Of a stretch of DNA of 61,582 nt, positions 53,689 to 61,582 are shown piece after piece. The stretch comes from Mycolicibacterium agri (GTDB taxonomy: Bacteria > Actinomycetota > Actinomycetes > Mycobacteriales > Mycobacteriaceae). The position numbers and the translations under genes were made by a program. The notes beneath the pieces were generated by a model that did no database searches, was not told where the DNA came from, and was given only the letters and a program-made list of their open reading frames with translations. Numbering within the stretch: the first letter of the stretch is position 1; the number at the start of each line of letters is the position of its first letter. The DNA is taken from contig NZ_PDCP01000036.1 in the NCBI RefSeq assembly GCF_002553505.1, forward strand, positions 1 through 61,582, written 5' to 3'.

Positions 53689-54324
53689 CTAGGCCGCGCC
53701 CAGGCGGTCGCCCTGCCACGTGGCCAGGCAGCCGCCGTGCGCCAGTTCCAGCACACAGCCGGGCGCATCGGCGTGGGCGTCCGGATAGCGCAACTCGCTG
53801 ACACAGGCCAGCGGTGCCCCGAGCTCGTCGTGGGCCACGGTGCCGTCGCCGAGCTCGACGCGGTGGCGCAGCAGCGCAGCGCCGTCCACGTCGGCGTGCA
53901 GTATGCCGGACCAAAAGCCTTGGCGCTCATCGGTTCTGCCGATCTGCACGCGTTCGCGCAACCGGACACGCCCGGCCCCGGTGATCGACAGCCGCGTTGA
54001 CGATGTGTGCCGCGACCCGCCGGCGACGACGGTCGGTTCCGTGTCGACGTCGAGCGTCCCTGCCACCTCCAGATGCCAGTGCGCGGTGGACTCGGCGGTG
54101 CCGCGGCCGGGCAGCGCCACCGTCGCCGCAGCCGTGCGCACCCGCAGCCGGGCGCCCGGTTCGACGACGACACGCACCACGATCGTGTCGCCGCCGAGCG
54201 GCGTGGCCGCGGTGGACACGAGGTGAATCGTGTCGGTTTCGGTCGCGCGGGCCGCGATGCCGCCGGCACACTCCAACCGCGGCCACAGGCCCGCCCGTGC
54301 GACGATCAGGACGTCGGAATGCAT
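53689..54324 (-). CDS. ureD: Urease accessory protein UreD, 211 aa
   Basis: Scaffold protein that joins UreF and UreG on apo-urease during nickel loading. It starts at ATG 54324 (MHSDVLIVARAGLWP), overlapping the ureG stop by 19 bases; a much longer in-frame extension is the shadow of ureG. Recognisable segments are LVSTAATPLGGDTIVVRV and GFWSGILHADVDG. Confidence 0.9.
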   Translation of the reverse strand: MHSDVLIVARAGLWPRLECAGGIAARATETDTIHLVSTAATPLGGDTIVVRVVVEPGARLRVRTAAATVALPGRGTAESTAHWHLEVAGTLDVDTEPTVVAGGSRHTSSTRLSITGAGRVRLRERVQIGRTDERQGFWSGILHADVDGAALLRHRVELGDGTVAHDELGAPLACVSELRYPDAHADAPGCVLELAHGGCLATWQGDRLGAA

Positions 54325-55001
54325 GCCTCGGCCACCCGCAGTTGTTCGCGCACCCACGACTGCACTGGCCCCGCCGTCGGGTCGTCGGCCAGCGAGATCA
54401 GCACCGTCGGACGGCCGGCGCGGACGGCCGCGGCGTCGCGGCGCATCACGTCGAGGTCGGCGCCGACCAGCGGCGCCAGGTCGGTCTTGTTGACTACGAG
54501 CAGGTCCGAGTAGGTGACCCCGGGTCCGCCCTTGCGGGGCACCTTGTCCCCGCCCGCGACGTCGACGACGAAGATCTGCACGTCGACCAGCCCGGAGGAG
54601 AACGTCGCGGTCAGGTTGTCGCCGCCGGACTCCACCAGGATCAGATCGAGTCGGTCGTGGGCGGCGATCAGATCCTCGATCGCGTCCAGGTTGGCGGTGA
54701 TGTCGTCGCGGATCGCGGTGTGCGGGCAGCCGCCGGTCTGCACCGCGGCGATCCGGTCGTCGGGCAGCACCGCGTGCCTGCGCAGGAAGTCGGCGTCCTC
54801 GGTGGTGTAGATGTCGTTGGTCAGCACCGCGAGCGACAGGTCGTCGCGCAGTTCGCGGCACAGCGCGGCCACCAGAGCGGTCTTACCCGATCCGACCGGG
54901 CCGCCGACGCCGATGCGAAGCGGCTCCCCCGGCGTGCGTGTGCGCTTCGGCCGGTCGGGCGGATGGCGGTGCGGCTGACCGTCGATGAAATGTGGTGGCA
55001 T
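54306..55001 (-). CDS. ureG: Urease accessory GTPase UreG, 231 aa
   Basis: SIMIBI-class GTPase that delivers nickel. The P-loop GGPVGSGKTALV, the metal-binding CPH (TGGCPHTAIRDD) and NKTDL (guanine specificity) are all present. The N terminus has a short His-bearing extension (GQPHRHPPDRPKR) that could hold nickel. Confidence 0.96.
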   Translation of the reverse strand: MPPHFIDGQPHRHPPDRPKRTRTPGEPLRIGVGGPVGSGKTALVAALCRELRDDLSLAVLTNDIYTTEDADFLRRHAVLPDDRIAAVQTGGCPHTAIRDDITANLDAIEDLIAAHDRLDLILVESGGDNLTATFSSGLVDVQIFVVDVAGGDKVPRKGGPGVTYSDLLVVNKTDLAPLVGADLDVMRRDAAAVRAGRPTVLISLADDPTAGPVQSWVREQLRVAEACIPTS

Positions 55002-55030
55002 GGTGTCGGTTTCGGCCTTCCAGGAGACTT

Positions 55031-55666
55031 TCAGGAGACGAACAGGGGTCGCCCGCGCGCGCTGTGGCGCTCAGCCAGCGCGTCGAGCAGCGGATCGGAC
55101 AGGTCGGCGAGTTCCTTGGTGGCCAGCTCTGCGGTCGCGTCGCACCCAGCGGCGAGTTCGAACGTCAATGCCGCCACGTCGCCCGGATCCAGCGCCAGCA
55201 GCCGTTGTGCGGCGGTCGCCGAGCCGGTCATCGTCGTGTAGACGACCGAGAGCGCGGTCTGCTGTGCGGTCATGCCGCTCGCCGCACCGACGACGCCCGC
55301 CGCCACCGCCAGATGCGGGGTGCCGCCGAGCGCGTCCCAGCCGGCGTCGGGCCACACCCGCCGCGCCAGCCGGACCAGTCCGCGGCCCTGCGCCCGCGAC
55401 GCCTGCCGGGCGGCGGGAGAGGGTGTGCGCGCGTCGGTTTCGCGGTCGGCGGCGGCGATCGACAGCGCGCCGGTGTGCACGGCGGCCGCCACCGACGCCG
55501 TCACCAGCCCGGTGGTGGCGATGCGGCGGCGCAGAAACGCCCGCAGCGTCGTGAGGTCGACGACGAGCCCGCTGGTGATCGCCTCTTCGACGCCGCCGGA
55601 GTGCACGTGCCCGCCGGTCGGCAGCCGGGAGTCGGCCAGCGCGAGCAGCGTCGTCAGGGTGGCCAT
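55031..55666 (-). CDS. ureF: Urease accessory protein UreF, 211 aa
   Basis: All-helical protein that gates UreG activity. LADSRLPTGGHVHSGGVEEAI is the conserved N-terminal motif. The ATG at 55666 overlaps the ureC stop by one base. Confidence 0.93.
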   Translation of the reverse strand: MATLTTLLALADSRLPTGGHVHSGGVEEAITSGLVVDLTTLRAFLRRRIATTGLVTASVAAAVHTGALSIAAADRETDARTPSPAARQASRAQGRGLVRLARRVWPDAGWDALGGTPHLAVAAGVVGAASGMTAQQTALSVVYTTMTGSATAAQRLLALDPGDVAALTFELAAGCDATAELATKELADLSDPLLDALAERHSARGRPLFVS

Positions 55667-57387
55667 CAGAACAGGAAATATCGTTGTGCCATGGGCAGTT
55701 CGGCGGCGGGCTGCTCCTGCCAGACCTCGCCGTCGATGCGCACCGTGAACGTGTCCGGTTCGACCTCGATGCGCGGGGTCGCGTCGTTGAGCGGCATGTC
55801 AGCCTTGCCGACCTTGCGGACGTCGGCGACGGGGACCAGGCGGCGGTTGACCGCCAGCCGTTCGGCCAATCCGTCCTCGATCGCCTGCGGCGCAACGAAA
55901 TGCACCGAGGTGGCCGCGGCCGCGGCGGGCGCCGCCCCGTACATCGGCCGGGGCAGCACGGGCTGCGGCGTCGGGATGGACGCGTTCGCGTCGCCCATGG
56001 CCGCCCACGCGATCATGCCCCCCTTGATCACCGCGTGCGGGCGCACGCCGAAGAACGCGGGCTCCCACAGCACCAGGTCGGCCAGCTTGCCGACCTCCAC
56101 CGAGCCGATCTCCCGGTCGAGGCCGTGCGCGATCGCCGGGCAGATGGTGTATTTCGCGACGTATCGGCGGACCCGGTTGTTGTCGGCTTCGCCGTCACCT
56201 GCAAGCGCGCCGCGGCGCCGCTTCATCACGTGCGCGGTCTGCCAGGTGCGCAGCACCACCTCGCCGATGCGGCCCATCGCCTGGGCGTCGCTGCCGATCA
56301 TCGAGATCGCGCCGATGTCGTGCAGCAGGTCCTCGGCGGCGATCGTCGACGGCCGGATGCGGCTTTCGGCGAACGCGAGATCCTCTGGGACGCTGGGGTT
56401 GAGGTGGTGGCACACCATCAGCATGTCGAGGTGCTCGTCGAGGGTGTTGACGGTGTGAGGGCGCGTCGGGTTCGTCGAACTGGGCAGCACATGGCCTTCG
56501 GCGGCGATGGTGATGATGTCGGGCGCATGTCCGCCGCCGGCGCCCTCGGTGTGATAGGCGTGAATCGAGCGGCCCGCGATCGCGGCGATGGTGTCCTCGA
56601 CGAAGCCGGCCTCGTTGAGCGTGTCGGAGTGCAGCGCCACCTGCACGCCGGAGGCGTCGGCCACGGTCAGGCACGCGTCGATCGCCGCAGGCGTCGAGCC
56701 CCAGTCCTCGTGCAGCTTGAAACCCGAAGCGCCGCCGCGCAATTGCTCCCACATCGCGTCGGCGCTGACGGTATTGCCCTTGCCGAGCAGCGCGATGTTC
56801 ATCGGCCAGCTGTCCAGCGACTCCAGCATGCGGGCCAGATGCCAGGCGCCCGGCGTCACGGTGGTGGCCTTGCTGCCCTCGGCGGGGCCGGTGCCGCCGC
56901 CGATGACGGTGGTGATGCCGCCGCCGAGCGCTTCGTCCATGATCTGCGGGCAGATCAGGTGCACGTGGCAGTCGATGCCGCCTGCGGTCAGCAGCCGGCC
57001 GTTGCCCGCGATGATCTCGGTCGACGGACCGACAACGAGGTCGGGGTGGACGTCCGACATGATGTCGGGATTGCCTGCCTTGCCGATCGCGGTGATGTGG
57101 CCGTCGCGAATCCCGATGTCGGCCTTGATGATTCCCCAGTGGTCGATGATGACCGCGCCGGTGATGACGGTGTCGGGTGCGCCGTCGGCCCTGGTGACCC
57201 TGCCCTGGCCCATCGACTCGCGCAGCACCTTGCCGCCACCGAAGACGGCCTCGTCGCCGGCGAGTCCCGGTCCCCCGCTGCGGTCCTCGGTGATCTCGAC
57301 GAACAAGTCGGTGTCGGCCAGCCGGACGCGGTCGCCGGTGGTCGGGCCGAACAGCGCCGCGTAGCGGTCCCGCGAAATTTCGGTCAT
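55666..57387 (-). CDS. ureC: Urease alpha (catalytic) subunit UreC, 573 aa
   Basis: Nickel-dependent amidohydrolase converting urea to ammonia and carbamate. The metal ligands are in GGIDCHVHLICPQ and ALHSDTLNEAGF, the carbamylated Lys is in SGFKLHEDWGST, and the active-site flap carries MVCHHLNPSVPED. Length is standard. The operon order ureABCFGD equals that of M. tuberculosis. Confidence 0.98.
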   Translation of the reverse strand: MTEISRDRYAALFGPTTGDRVRLADTDLFVEITEDRSGGPGLAGDEAVFGGGKVLRESMGQGRVTRADGAPDTVITGAVIIDHWGIIKADIGIRDGHITAIGKAGNPDIMSDVHPDLVVGPSTEIIAGNGRLLTAGGIDCHVHLICPQIMDEALGGGITTVIGGGTGPAEGSKATTVTPGAWHLARMLESLDSWPMNIALLGKGNTVSADAMWEQLRGGASGFKLHEDWGSTPAAIDACLTVADASGVQVALHSDTLNEAGFVEDTIAAIAGRSIHAYHTEGAGGGHAPDIITIAAEGHVLPSSTNPTRPHTVNTLDEHLDMLMVCHHLNPSVPEDLAFAESRIRPSTIAAEDLLHDIGAISMIGSDAQAMGRIGEVVLRTWQTAHVMKRRRGALAGDGEADNNRVRRYVAKYTICPAIAHGLDREIGSVEVGKLADLVLWEPAFFGVRPHAVIKGGMIAWAAMGDANASIPTPQPVLPRPMYGAAPAAAAATSVHFVAPQAIEDGLAERLAVNRRLVPVADVRKVGKADMPLNDATPRIEVEPDTFTVRIDGEVWQEQPAAELPMAQRYFLF

Positions 57388-57698
57388 GAGGCGTCCAGCC
57401 GGCCAGGCGCGTTGCGGGTGATGCCGTGCACTTCACGAGACCCCTGTAGGGGAACCACCGCAACCCGTTGAGCGACACCGGGTTCGAAGCGCACAGCGGT
57501 TCCTGCCGGGACGTCGAGTCGATGGCCGCGGGCCGCGTTGCGGTCGAACGACAGGGCGGCGTTGGCCTGTGCGAAGTGCACATGGCTGCCCACCTGCACT
57601 GGCCTGTCGCCGGTGTTGACCACGTCCAGCTGAACGCGCGGCGCACCCTCGTTGATCGTGATATTGCCTGTGCCGTAAGAGATTTCGCCGGGGATCAT
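57384..57698 (-). CDS. ureB: Urease beta subunit UreB, 104 aa
   Basis: Structural subunit, beginning MIPGEISYGTGNI and containing VQVGSHVHFAQANAALSFDR, the family core. ATG 57698 gives the usual start; an in-frame GTG at 57707 overlapping the ureA stop is an alternative. The C terminus overlaps the ureC start by 4 bases. Confidence 0.95.
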   Translation of the reverse strand: MIPGEISYGTGNITINEGAPRVQLDVVNTGDRPVQVGSHVHFAQANAALSFDRNAARGHRLDVPAGTAVRFEPGVAQRVAVVPLQGSREVHGITRNAPGRLDAS

Positions 57699-57703
57699 GC
57701 GGC

Positions 57704-58006
57704 TCACGGGATCGGATGGTGGACGGTGACGAGTTTGGTGCCGTCGGGAAAAGTCGCCTCTACCTGCACGTCGTGCAGCATTTCGGGGACACCCTCCATG
57801 ACGTCGTCGCGGCTGAGCACCTCGCGGCCGCTGACCATCAACTCCGCGACGGTACGGCCGTCGCGGGCCCCTTCGAGCAGATGGTCGGTCAGCACCGCAA
57901 CCGCTTCGGGGTGATTGAGCCGCAAGCCGCGGGCCCGACGGCGCCGGGCAAGCTCGGCCGCATACGAAATCAGCAGTCGATCCTGTTCGTGCGGGGTCAG
58001 ACGCAT
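57704..58006 (-). CDS. ureA: Urease gamma subunit UreA, 100 aa
   Basis: First gene of the operon, starting MRLTPHEQDRLLISYAAE (ATG 58006), the invariant start of UreA. Conserved LNHPEAVAVLTDHLLEGARDG and VHHPIP at the end. It lies 54 bases downstream of the thioesterase gene. Confidence 0.96.
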   Translation of the reverse strand: MRLTPHEQDRLLISYAAELARRRRARGLRLNHPEAVAVLTDHLLEGARDGRTVAELMVSGREVLSRDDVMEGVPEMLHDVQVEATFPDGTKLVTVHHPIP

Positions 58007-58060
58007 AGTTGGGGATGCTGCCACGGGTCGCGCAACTCCGCAGCACACACGCCGCGGGAC

Positions 58061-58471
58061 CTACTCCGGCGGGATGTTCTGCAGCCGCACCTGGCCGCGC
58101 GCGACCATCCGGTCCCGCTCGTCGGTGATGGTGATCAGCCACAGCTGCTGGCGGCGGCCCCGGTGGATCGGCGTCGACACCGCGGTCACCGTGCCCGAGG
58201 AGATCGCCCGCAGGAAGTCGGTGTTGTTGTTGACGCCGACGACGGTGCCGCCACCGTTATCGGACAGCCAGACGTGGCCCGACACGCTGGCGAGGCTTTC
58301 GATCACCGAGCAGTACACGCCGCCGTGCACGATGCCCCACGGCTGCAGCAGCTTCTCGTGGATGTCCAGTTCGGCGCGTCCGCCGTCGGGTGTGACGTCG
58401 ATGTAGCGCAGGCCGATCTCGCTGTCGAAGCCCTTGCCGAGGTTCTGGGGCGGCGCAGTTGACACGCACAT
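58061..58471 (-). CDS. Hotdog-fold thioesterase (Rv1847-like), 136 aa
   Basis: PaaI-type thioesterase: LQPWGIVHGGVYCSVIESLAS holds the HGG helix and catalytic Glu, and VGVNNNTDFLRAISSG is the second family segment. The substrate is probably an aryl- or acyl-CoA. It lies directly upstream of ureA, an arrangement shared with M. tuberculosis, but a link to urea metabolism is not evident. Confidence 0.88.
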   Translation of the reverse strand: MCVSTAPPQNLGKGFDSEIGLRYIDVTPDGGRAELDIHEKLLQPWGIVHGGVYCSVIESLASVSGHVWLSDNGGGTVVGVNNNTDFLRAISSGTVTAVSTPIHRGRRQQLWLITITDERDRMVARGQVRLQNIPPE

Positions 58472-58527
58472 GTGTTTACACGGTGAACTTCTCCCGCCTG
58501 CACCGGCCCGCGCGTACGGTCGGCGGC

Positions 58528-58902
58528 ATGCCGAAGAGTGTCAAGGATCTCGTCGCCGAAGCCAACGCCGTCGTGCCGCGTATCACGCCGGAAGAGGCCC
58601 GCCAGAAGATCGCCGAGGGCGCACTCGTCGTCGATGTGCGCGACAACCCGGAGGTCGAGCAGACCGGCAAGGTCGCCGGCGCGGTCCATGTCCCGCGCGG
58701 CATGGTGGAGTTTCGCGCCGACCCGGATTCGCCCTACTACGACCAGAACTTCTCCAGAGATAGGCCGGTGATCCTCTACTGCGCATCCGGCGGGCGCGCT
58801 GCCTTGTCCGGTCAGGCGCTCAAGGAAATGGGCTACGAGGAGGTCTACAACCTCGGCGGCTTCAAGGACTGGGCGGACAGCGGCGGCGAAGTCGAGAGGT
58901 AA
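58528..58902 (+). CDS. Rhodanese-domain protein, 124 aa
   Basis: Single rhodanese domain with the active-site loop YCASGGRA (Cys85), preceded by LVVDVRDNPEVEQTGKVAGAVHVPRG. It would carry a persulfide for sulfur transfer. The start ATG 58528 (MPKSVKDLVAEA) is preferred over a longer in-frame extension that overlaps the divergent thioesterase start region. Confidence 0.9.
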   Translation: MPKSVKDLVAEANAVVPRITPEEARQKIAEGALVVDVRDNPEVEQTGKVAGAVHVPRGMVEFRADPDSPYYDQNFSRDRPVILYCASGGRAALSGQALKEMGYEEVYNLGGFKDWADSGGEVER

Positions 58903-58942
58903 TCGAGAGGTAGTCGAAGCCTCGCTCGTGAGTGAATTTGGC

Positions 58943-59030
58943 GACGGTTTCGACCGTCAATCCGTCGTGAATTTCACGAATCGGCACAAAGTAGTGGGCG
59001 GGCCCCGCACACATGGCGCGGGACCCGCCC
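58943..59030. terminator. Bidirectional terminator region between convergent genes
   Basis: Three hairpins follow the rhodanese stop: GACGGT-TTCG-ACCGTC (58943-58958, a stable UUCG loop), CGTGAA-T-TTCACG (58966-58978), and 13-base arms at 58996-59008 and 59018-59030 with one mismatch. The convergent FhuF-like gene ends at 59115. Confidence 0.6.
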
Positions 59031-59099
59031 TCGGGTGGACCGGGGTGTCTCTGCAGCCCTCAGGACTCCGGCTCGGTCCGGTTGGATCTGGCTATGAGA

Positions 59100-59118
59100 A
59101 TAGGCAAGGCTGCCCTAA
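59100..59118. promoter_or_regulatory. Second IdeR-like box, at the 3' end of the FhuF-like gene
   Basis: ATAGGCAAGGCTGCCCTAA matches the 19-base IdeR consensus at 14 positions. It overlaps the gene's stop codon between convergent genes, an unexpected place for a promoter site. A chance match of this quality is possible in a window of this size. Confidence 0.3.
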
Positions 59119-59894
59119 TTTAGCAAGGCCTTCCTGTCGCGGAACCGAGATTCGCCGCGCACCGGCAGCCCGAAACCCACCAGCGCATCGAGCACCGCCT
59201 GCGCCCGGCGCATGCTGGTCAGCTCGCTCGAGCGGGCCAGCAGCGGGATCTGCGTGGCGGCCCCCACCACCGCCGAGCCGACCATGTGCCACATCGACGA
59301 TTGCGAGATCGCACCGCCGCTGATCTCGGAAAGCCTGGCGAACAGCGGCCCGAGCGCCCGGTGACTGCGGTGTGCGACCCACGTCGCCAGCGCGGCCTCG
59401 TTGGGCAGCCGCACCATGCCGTCGCGTGCGAAATCCGCGACGCCGGCGTCGCCGCGATCGGCGAAGAACGGGTCGTCGGGCAGCGCCCGCAGCGTCGGGT
59501 CGACGACGCCGACCCAGTCGATCGAACCCTCGGAGTCGACGTGCACCCACAGGTTCTCCAGGCCGGTGTCCCACGCGCGGCCCTCCAGCACGATGAGCGG
59601 AATCACCCGACCGACGACGACGTGGGCCATGGTGGCGGCGAGTTGTTGTGCGGCGGCCAACGGATTGTCCATCTCCAGCGCGGCGATCTGGAACATGTCA
59701 CGCATCCGGTCGGTGGTGAGCGCCTCGGCCAGCGGCCACCATCTCCTGCGGGTCAGGTCCGACATCACCGCGACGCCATACACGCGCGGGCACTCCGGAT
59801 ACAGCTCGCGCAGCCGTCGACTGGACTCGTGCAATGGCAGCGTGCGGGCGATTGACATTCCCGCGATGAGCGGGTCGTCCACCACGACGGACAT
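59115..59894 (-). CDS. Iron-regulated FhuF-like protein, 259 aa
   Basis: The start is ATG 59894 (MSVVVDDPLIAGM); a longer frame to 59975 would cross the iron box. The central MFQIAALEMDNPLAAAQQLAATMAH and WVHVDSEGSIDWVGVVDP segments resemble siderophore-interacting FhuF/IucA-type proteins. The C-terminal Cys cluster that binds the [2Fe-2S] centre in FhuF is absent, so ferric reductase activity is uncertain. A good IdeR box just upstream indicates induction under iron limitation. Confidence 0.6.
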   Translation of the reverse strand: MSVVVDDPLIAGMSIARTLPLHESSRRLRELYPECPRVYGVAVMSDLTRRRWWPLAEALTTDRMRDMFQIAALEMDNPLAAAQQLAATMAHVVVGRVIPLIVLEGRAWDTGLENLWVHVDSEGSIDWVGVVDPTLRALPDDPFFADRGDAGVADFARDGMVRLPNEAALATWVAHRSHRALGPLFARLSEISGGAISQSSMWHMVGSAVVGAATQIPLLARSSELTSMRRAQAVLDALVGFGLPVRGESRFRDRKALLN

Positions 59895-59911
59895 CAACAC
59901 CTCCCCATAAC

Positions 59912-59930
59912 TTAGGTTAGCCTTACTATA
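59912..59930. promoter_or_regulatory. IdeR iron box
   Basis: TTAGGTTAGCCTTACTATA matches the IdeR consensus TTAGGTTAGSCTAACCTAA at 15 of 19 positions, including the entire left half. It lies 18 bases before the FhuF-like start, where IdeR-Fe would repress. Confidence 0.75.
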
Positions 59931-60052
59931 GCCACGGCCATGTCGATCGTCGCTAGCCCGTGTGACCGGTCTCACAAGTGGGCGGTGACGGTGCGCTCAG
60001 CGGTGCGGCGGACGCTGCGGAAGTGAGGACGCCGATTTGCATACGACACGCG

Positions 60053-60072
60053 GTAGTACCGGCGTAGTACCC
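60053..60072. promoter_or_regulatory. Tandem GTAGTACC repeats upstream of blaI
   Basis: GTAGTACC occurs at 60053-60060 and 60064-60071, an 11-base (one helical turn) repeat, about 35 bases before the blaI start. GTAGTA resembles the half-site of mycobacterial BlaI operators, so this is a likely autoregulatory site; half-site orientation here is direct rather than inverted. Confidence 0.5.
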
Positions 60073-60103
60073 TTGATTGAGACCCTGTGAGGATGAACGA
60101 AAT

Positions 60104-60520
60104 ATGGCCAAGATGACGCGTCTAGGCGACCTCGAGCGCGCCGTGATGGACCACCTGTGGTCCTCGCGCGAACCTCAGACCGTGCGGCAAGTGCATGAGG
60201 CGCTGTCGGCCGAGCGTGATCTGGCCTACACGACGATCATGACGGTGCTGCAGCGGCTGGCAAAGAAGAATTTGGTAGTGCAGCATCGCGACGACCGGGC
60301 CCACCGGTACGCGCCGACGCATGGGCGCGACGAACTCGTGGCCGGGCTGATGGTCGATGCGCTGGACCAGGCCGCCGACTCCGGAAGCCGAGAGGCTGCG
60401 CTGGTGCACTTCGTCGAAAGGGTCGGCGCTGACGAGGCCGCGGCGCTGCGGCGGGCGCTGGCCGAGCTGGAAGCAAAGCATCAAATGCCCCCATCTGCTG
60501 GCGGTTCGACGTCCTCCTGA
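60104..60520 (+). CDS. blaI: BlaI/MecI-family transcriptional repressor, 138 aa
   Basis: Winged-helix repressor: TRLGDLERAVMDHLWSS, then SAERDLAYTTIMTVLQRLAKKNLV is the recognition region. The length and the following blaR gene match M. tuberculosis Rv1846c, which controls beta-lactamase and ATP-synthase-linked genes. The start is ATG 60104; a longer in-frame start at 60077 is possible. Confidence 0.93.
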   Translation: MAKMTRLGDLERAVMDHLWSSREPQTVRQVHEALSAERDLAYTTIMTVLQRLAKKNLVVQHRDDRAHRYAPTHGRDELVAGLMVDALDQAADSGSREAALVHFVERVGADEAAALRRALAELEAKHQMPPSAGGSTSS

Positions 60521-60534
60521 GAGAGACTGACAGC

Positions 60535-61455
60535 GTGTCCGCCTTGGCCTTCACTCTCGTCGCGCTGCTGCTGGCCGGACCCGTCCCCGCCTTGCTCGCC
60601 CGCGCGACGTGGCCCATGCGGGCGCCACGCGCCGCCATCGTCCTCTGGCAGTCCATCGCGTTGGCGGCCGTGCTGTCGGCGTTCAGCGCCGGCATCGCGA
60701 TCGCCAGCAGGCTGTTTGTGCCCGGACCCGACGGCAGGCCGACGGCGACGATCACCAGTGAGATAGCCGTACTCGGCTGGCCGGTGTGGACGGCCTATGT
60801 CCTGGTCCTCGCGGTCACGCTGCTGATCGGCGCCAGGCTGATGCTCGCGGTGGTGCAGGTCGCGATCGCGACGCGACGCCGCAGGGCGCACCACCGCATG
60901 GTCGTCGACCTCGTCGGCAAGGCCCAGGACCGGGGCGTGCGTGTGCTGGACGTTCCGGAGCCGTTGGCCTACTGCCTGCCCGGGGTGCGCAGCAGGGTCG
61001 TGGTCAGCGAAGGCACGCTGAAGACGTTGGCGGACAACGAAGTCACCGCGATCCTGTCGCACGAGCGCGCGCATCTGCGCGCCCGCCACGACCTGGTGCT
61101 GGAGATGTTCACCGCGGTGCACGCCGCATTCCCGCGGTTCGTGCGCAGCGGCAGCGCGCTCGACGCGGTACGCCTGCTCATCGAAATGCTCGCCGACGAC
61201 GCCGCGGTGCGCGCCACCGGTCCCACTCCCCTGGCCCGCGCGTTGGTCACCTGCGCGACGGGACGGACACCCGCCGGTGCGCTCGCGGCAGGCGGGCCGA
61301 CCACCGTGGTGCGGGTGCGCCGCCTCGGCGGAGCAGGCAACAGCATTCCCGTCGCGATCACGGCCTACGCCGCCGCGGCGGCCGTGCTGGTCATGCCGAC
61401 CGTCGCACTGGCCGTGCCGTGGCTGACCGAACTCCATCGGCTGTTCATCGCATAG
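60535..61455 (+). CDS. BlaR-like membrane M56 metallopeptidase (Rv1845c-like), 306 aa
   Basis: Zinc metalloprotease with HExxH (His176, Glu177, His180 in SHERAHLRARHD) on a membrane scaffold: helices at about 1-22, 34-58, 77-110 and a final one near 281-300. It lacks the penicillin-binding sensor domain of staphylococcal BlaR1. It would cleave BlaI or act on it indirectly. It starts at GTG 60535, 14 bases after blaI. Confidence 0.9.
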   Translation: MSALAFTLVALLLAGPVPALLARATWPMRAPRAAIVLWQSIALAAVLSAFSAGIAIASRLFVPGPDGRPTATITSEIAVLGWPVWTAYVLVLAVTLLIGARLMLAVVQVAIATRRRRAHHRMVVDLVGKAQDRGVRVLDVPEPLAYCLPGVRSRVVVSEGTLKTLADNEVTAILSHERAHLRARHDLVLEMFTAVHAAFPRFVRSGSALDAVRLLIEMLADDAAVRATGPTPLARALVTCATGRTPAGALAAGGPTTVVRVRRLGGAGNSIPVAITAYAAAAAVLVMPTVALAVPWLTELHRLFIA

Positions 61456-61524
61456 GCCGGCGCTTCGCATCGACATCAAGCGGAAAAATCAAGCGCCACA
61501 ACAAAACAACGAAAGGCTGTGTCT

Positions 61525-61582
61525 GTGAGCTCGTCTGAATCCACTAGCGGCTCTGCTCAGATCGGTGTGACCGGGTTGGCGG
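61525..61582 (+). CDS. gnd: 6-phosphogluconate dehydrogenase, N-terminal fragment
   Basis: Only the first 19 codons are inside the window: VSSSESTSGSAQIGVTGLA, very close to the start of mycobacterial Gnd1 and carrying the beginning of the Rossmann strand. The GTG 61525 has AAAGG eight bases upstream. The position after blaR equals Rv1844c. Confidence 0.75.
   Translation, partial: MSSSESTSGSAQIGVTGLA

Noticed and set aside
51398..53914. 838-codon minus-strand open frame opposite the LLM and ndh genes
   Set aside because: It is a shadow of two well-recognised plus-strand genes in GC-rich DNA; the translation is low complexity (His/Arg/Gly/Val) with no domain.

Overview
The window looks like chromosomal DNA of a mycobacterium outside the tuberculosis complex, probably a fast-growing Mycolicibacterium. 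The DNA is GC-rich, and the gene content is typical of the genus: an antigen 85 mycolyltransferase, the Ala/Pro-rich antigen Apa, NDH-2, a BlaI/BlaR pair, an IdeR-type iron box, F420-type and P450 enzymes. A Lon protease is present, which M. tuberculosis lacks. From memory, much of the window is colinear (inverted) with M. tuberculosis Rv1844c-Rv1878: gnd1, blaR/blaI, Rv1847, ureABCFGD, ndh, Rv1855c/1856c, modABC, apa, Rv1861, adhA, Rv1863c, Rv1866-1867, Rv1869c, Rv1873-1875, bfrA, Rv1877, glnA3. I could not run an alignment to confirm this.

Layout. 0-7.7 kb: the end of an apparent IS21-like element cuts a Baeyer-Villiger-type monooxygenase. It is followed by a P450, a cupredoxin lipoprotein, a dienelactone-hydrolase lipoprotein, an SDR, an NTF2-fold protein, glnA3 and a carboxymuconolactone-decarboxylase-like gene behind a KstR-like box. 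7.9-13.6 kb: an Rv1877-like exporter with a winged-helix tail, bfrA, a two-gene unit (unknown protein plus Bfd) carrying two apparent single-base deletions, an enoyl-CoA hydratase/isomerase, and Rv1875/Rv1874-like genes.

13.7-23.9 kb is accessory relative to M. tuberculosis. A small CbtB-type cobalt protein is divergent from a tight four-gene operon encoding a split, cobalt-type nitrile hydratase family enzyme. Its architecture matches thiocyanate hydrolase: beta-N half, beta-C half, alpha-type catalytic subunit with CTLCSC, and a P15K-like activator. After it come a FUSC membrane protein, a thioesterase with a palindromic operator, a TetR/membrane protein pair, a TPR protein, a deaminase and a GH13 enzyme.

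24-33.8 kb: DUF1810, a receptor-like class III cyclase with key residues replaced, overlapping a MscS channel with a cyclic-nucleotide-binding domain, antigen 85, repeat-rich spacers, lon, TfoX-N, an HhH DNA-repair protein and DUF72. 33.8-44.9 kb: SDR, lipoprotein, ferredoxin reductase, thiolase-like protein plus double CaiB/BaiF CoA-transferase, phosphoketolase, CPBP protease, and a CGNR regulator with a palindromic operator. 44.9-61.6 kb: adhA, Rv1861-like, apa, modABC, SDR, LLM enzyme, ndh, the complete urease operon, a thioesterase, a rhodanese, an iron-regulated FhuF-like gene, blaI, blaR and the start of gnd.

No tRNA, rRNA, CRISPR array or phage module was seen. The most interesting region is the cobalt enzyme island at 13.7-16 kb.
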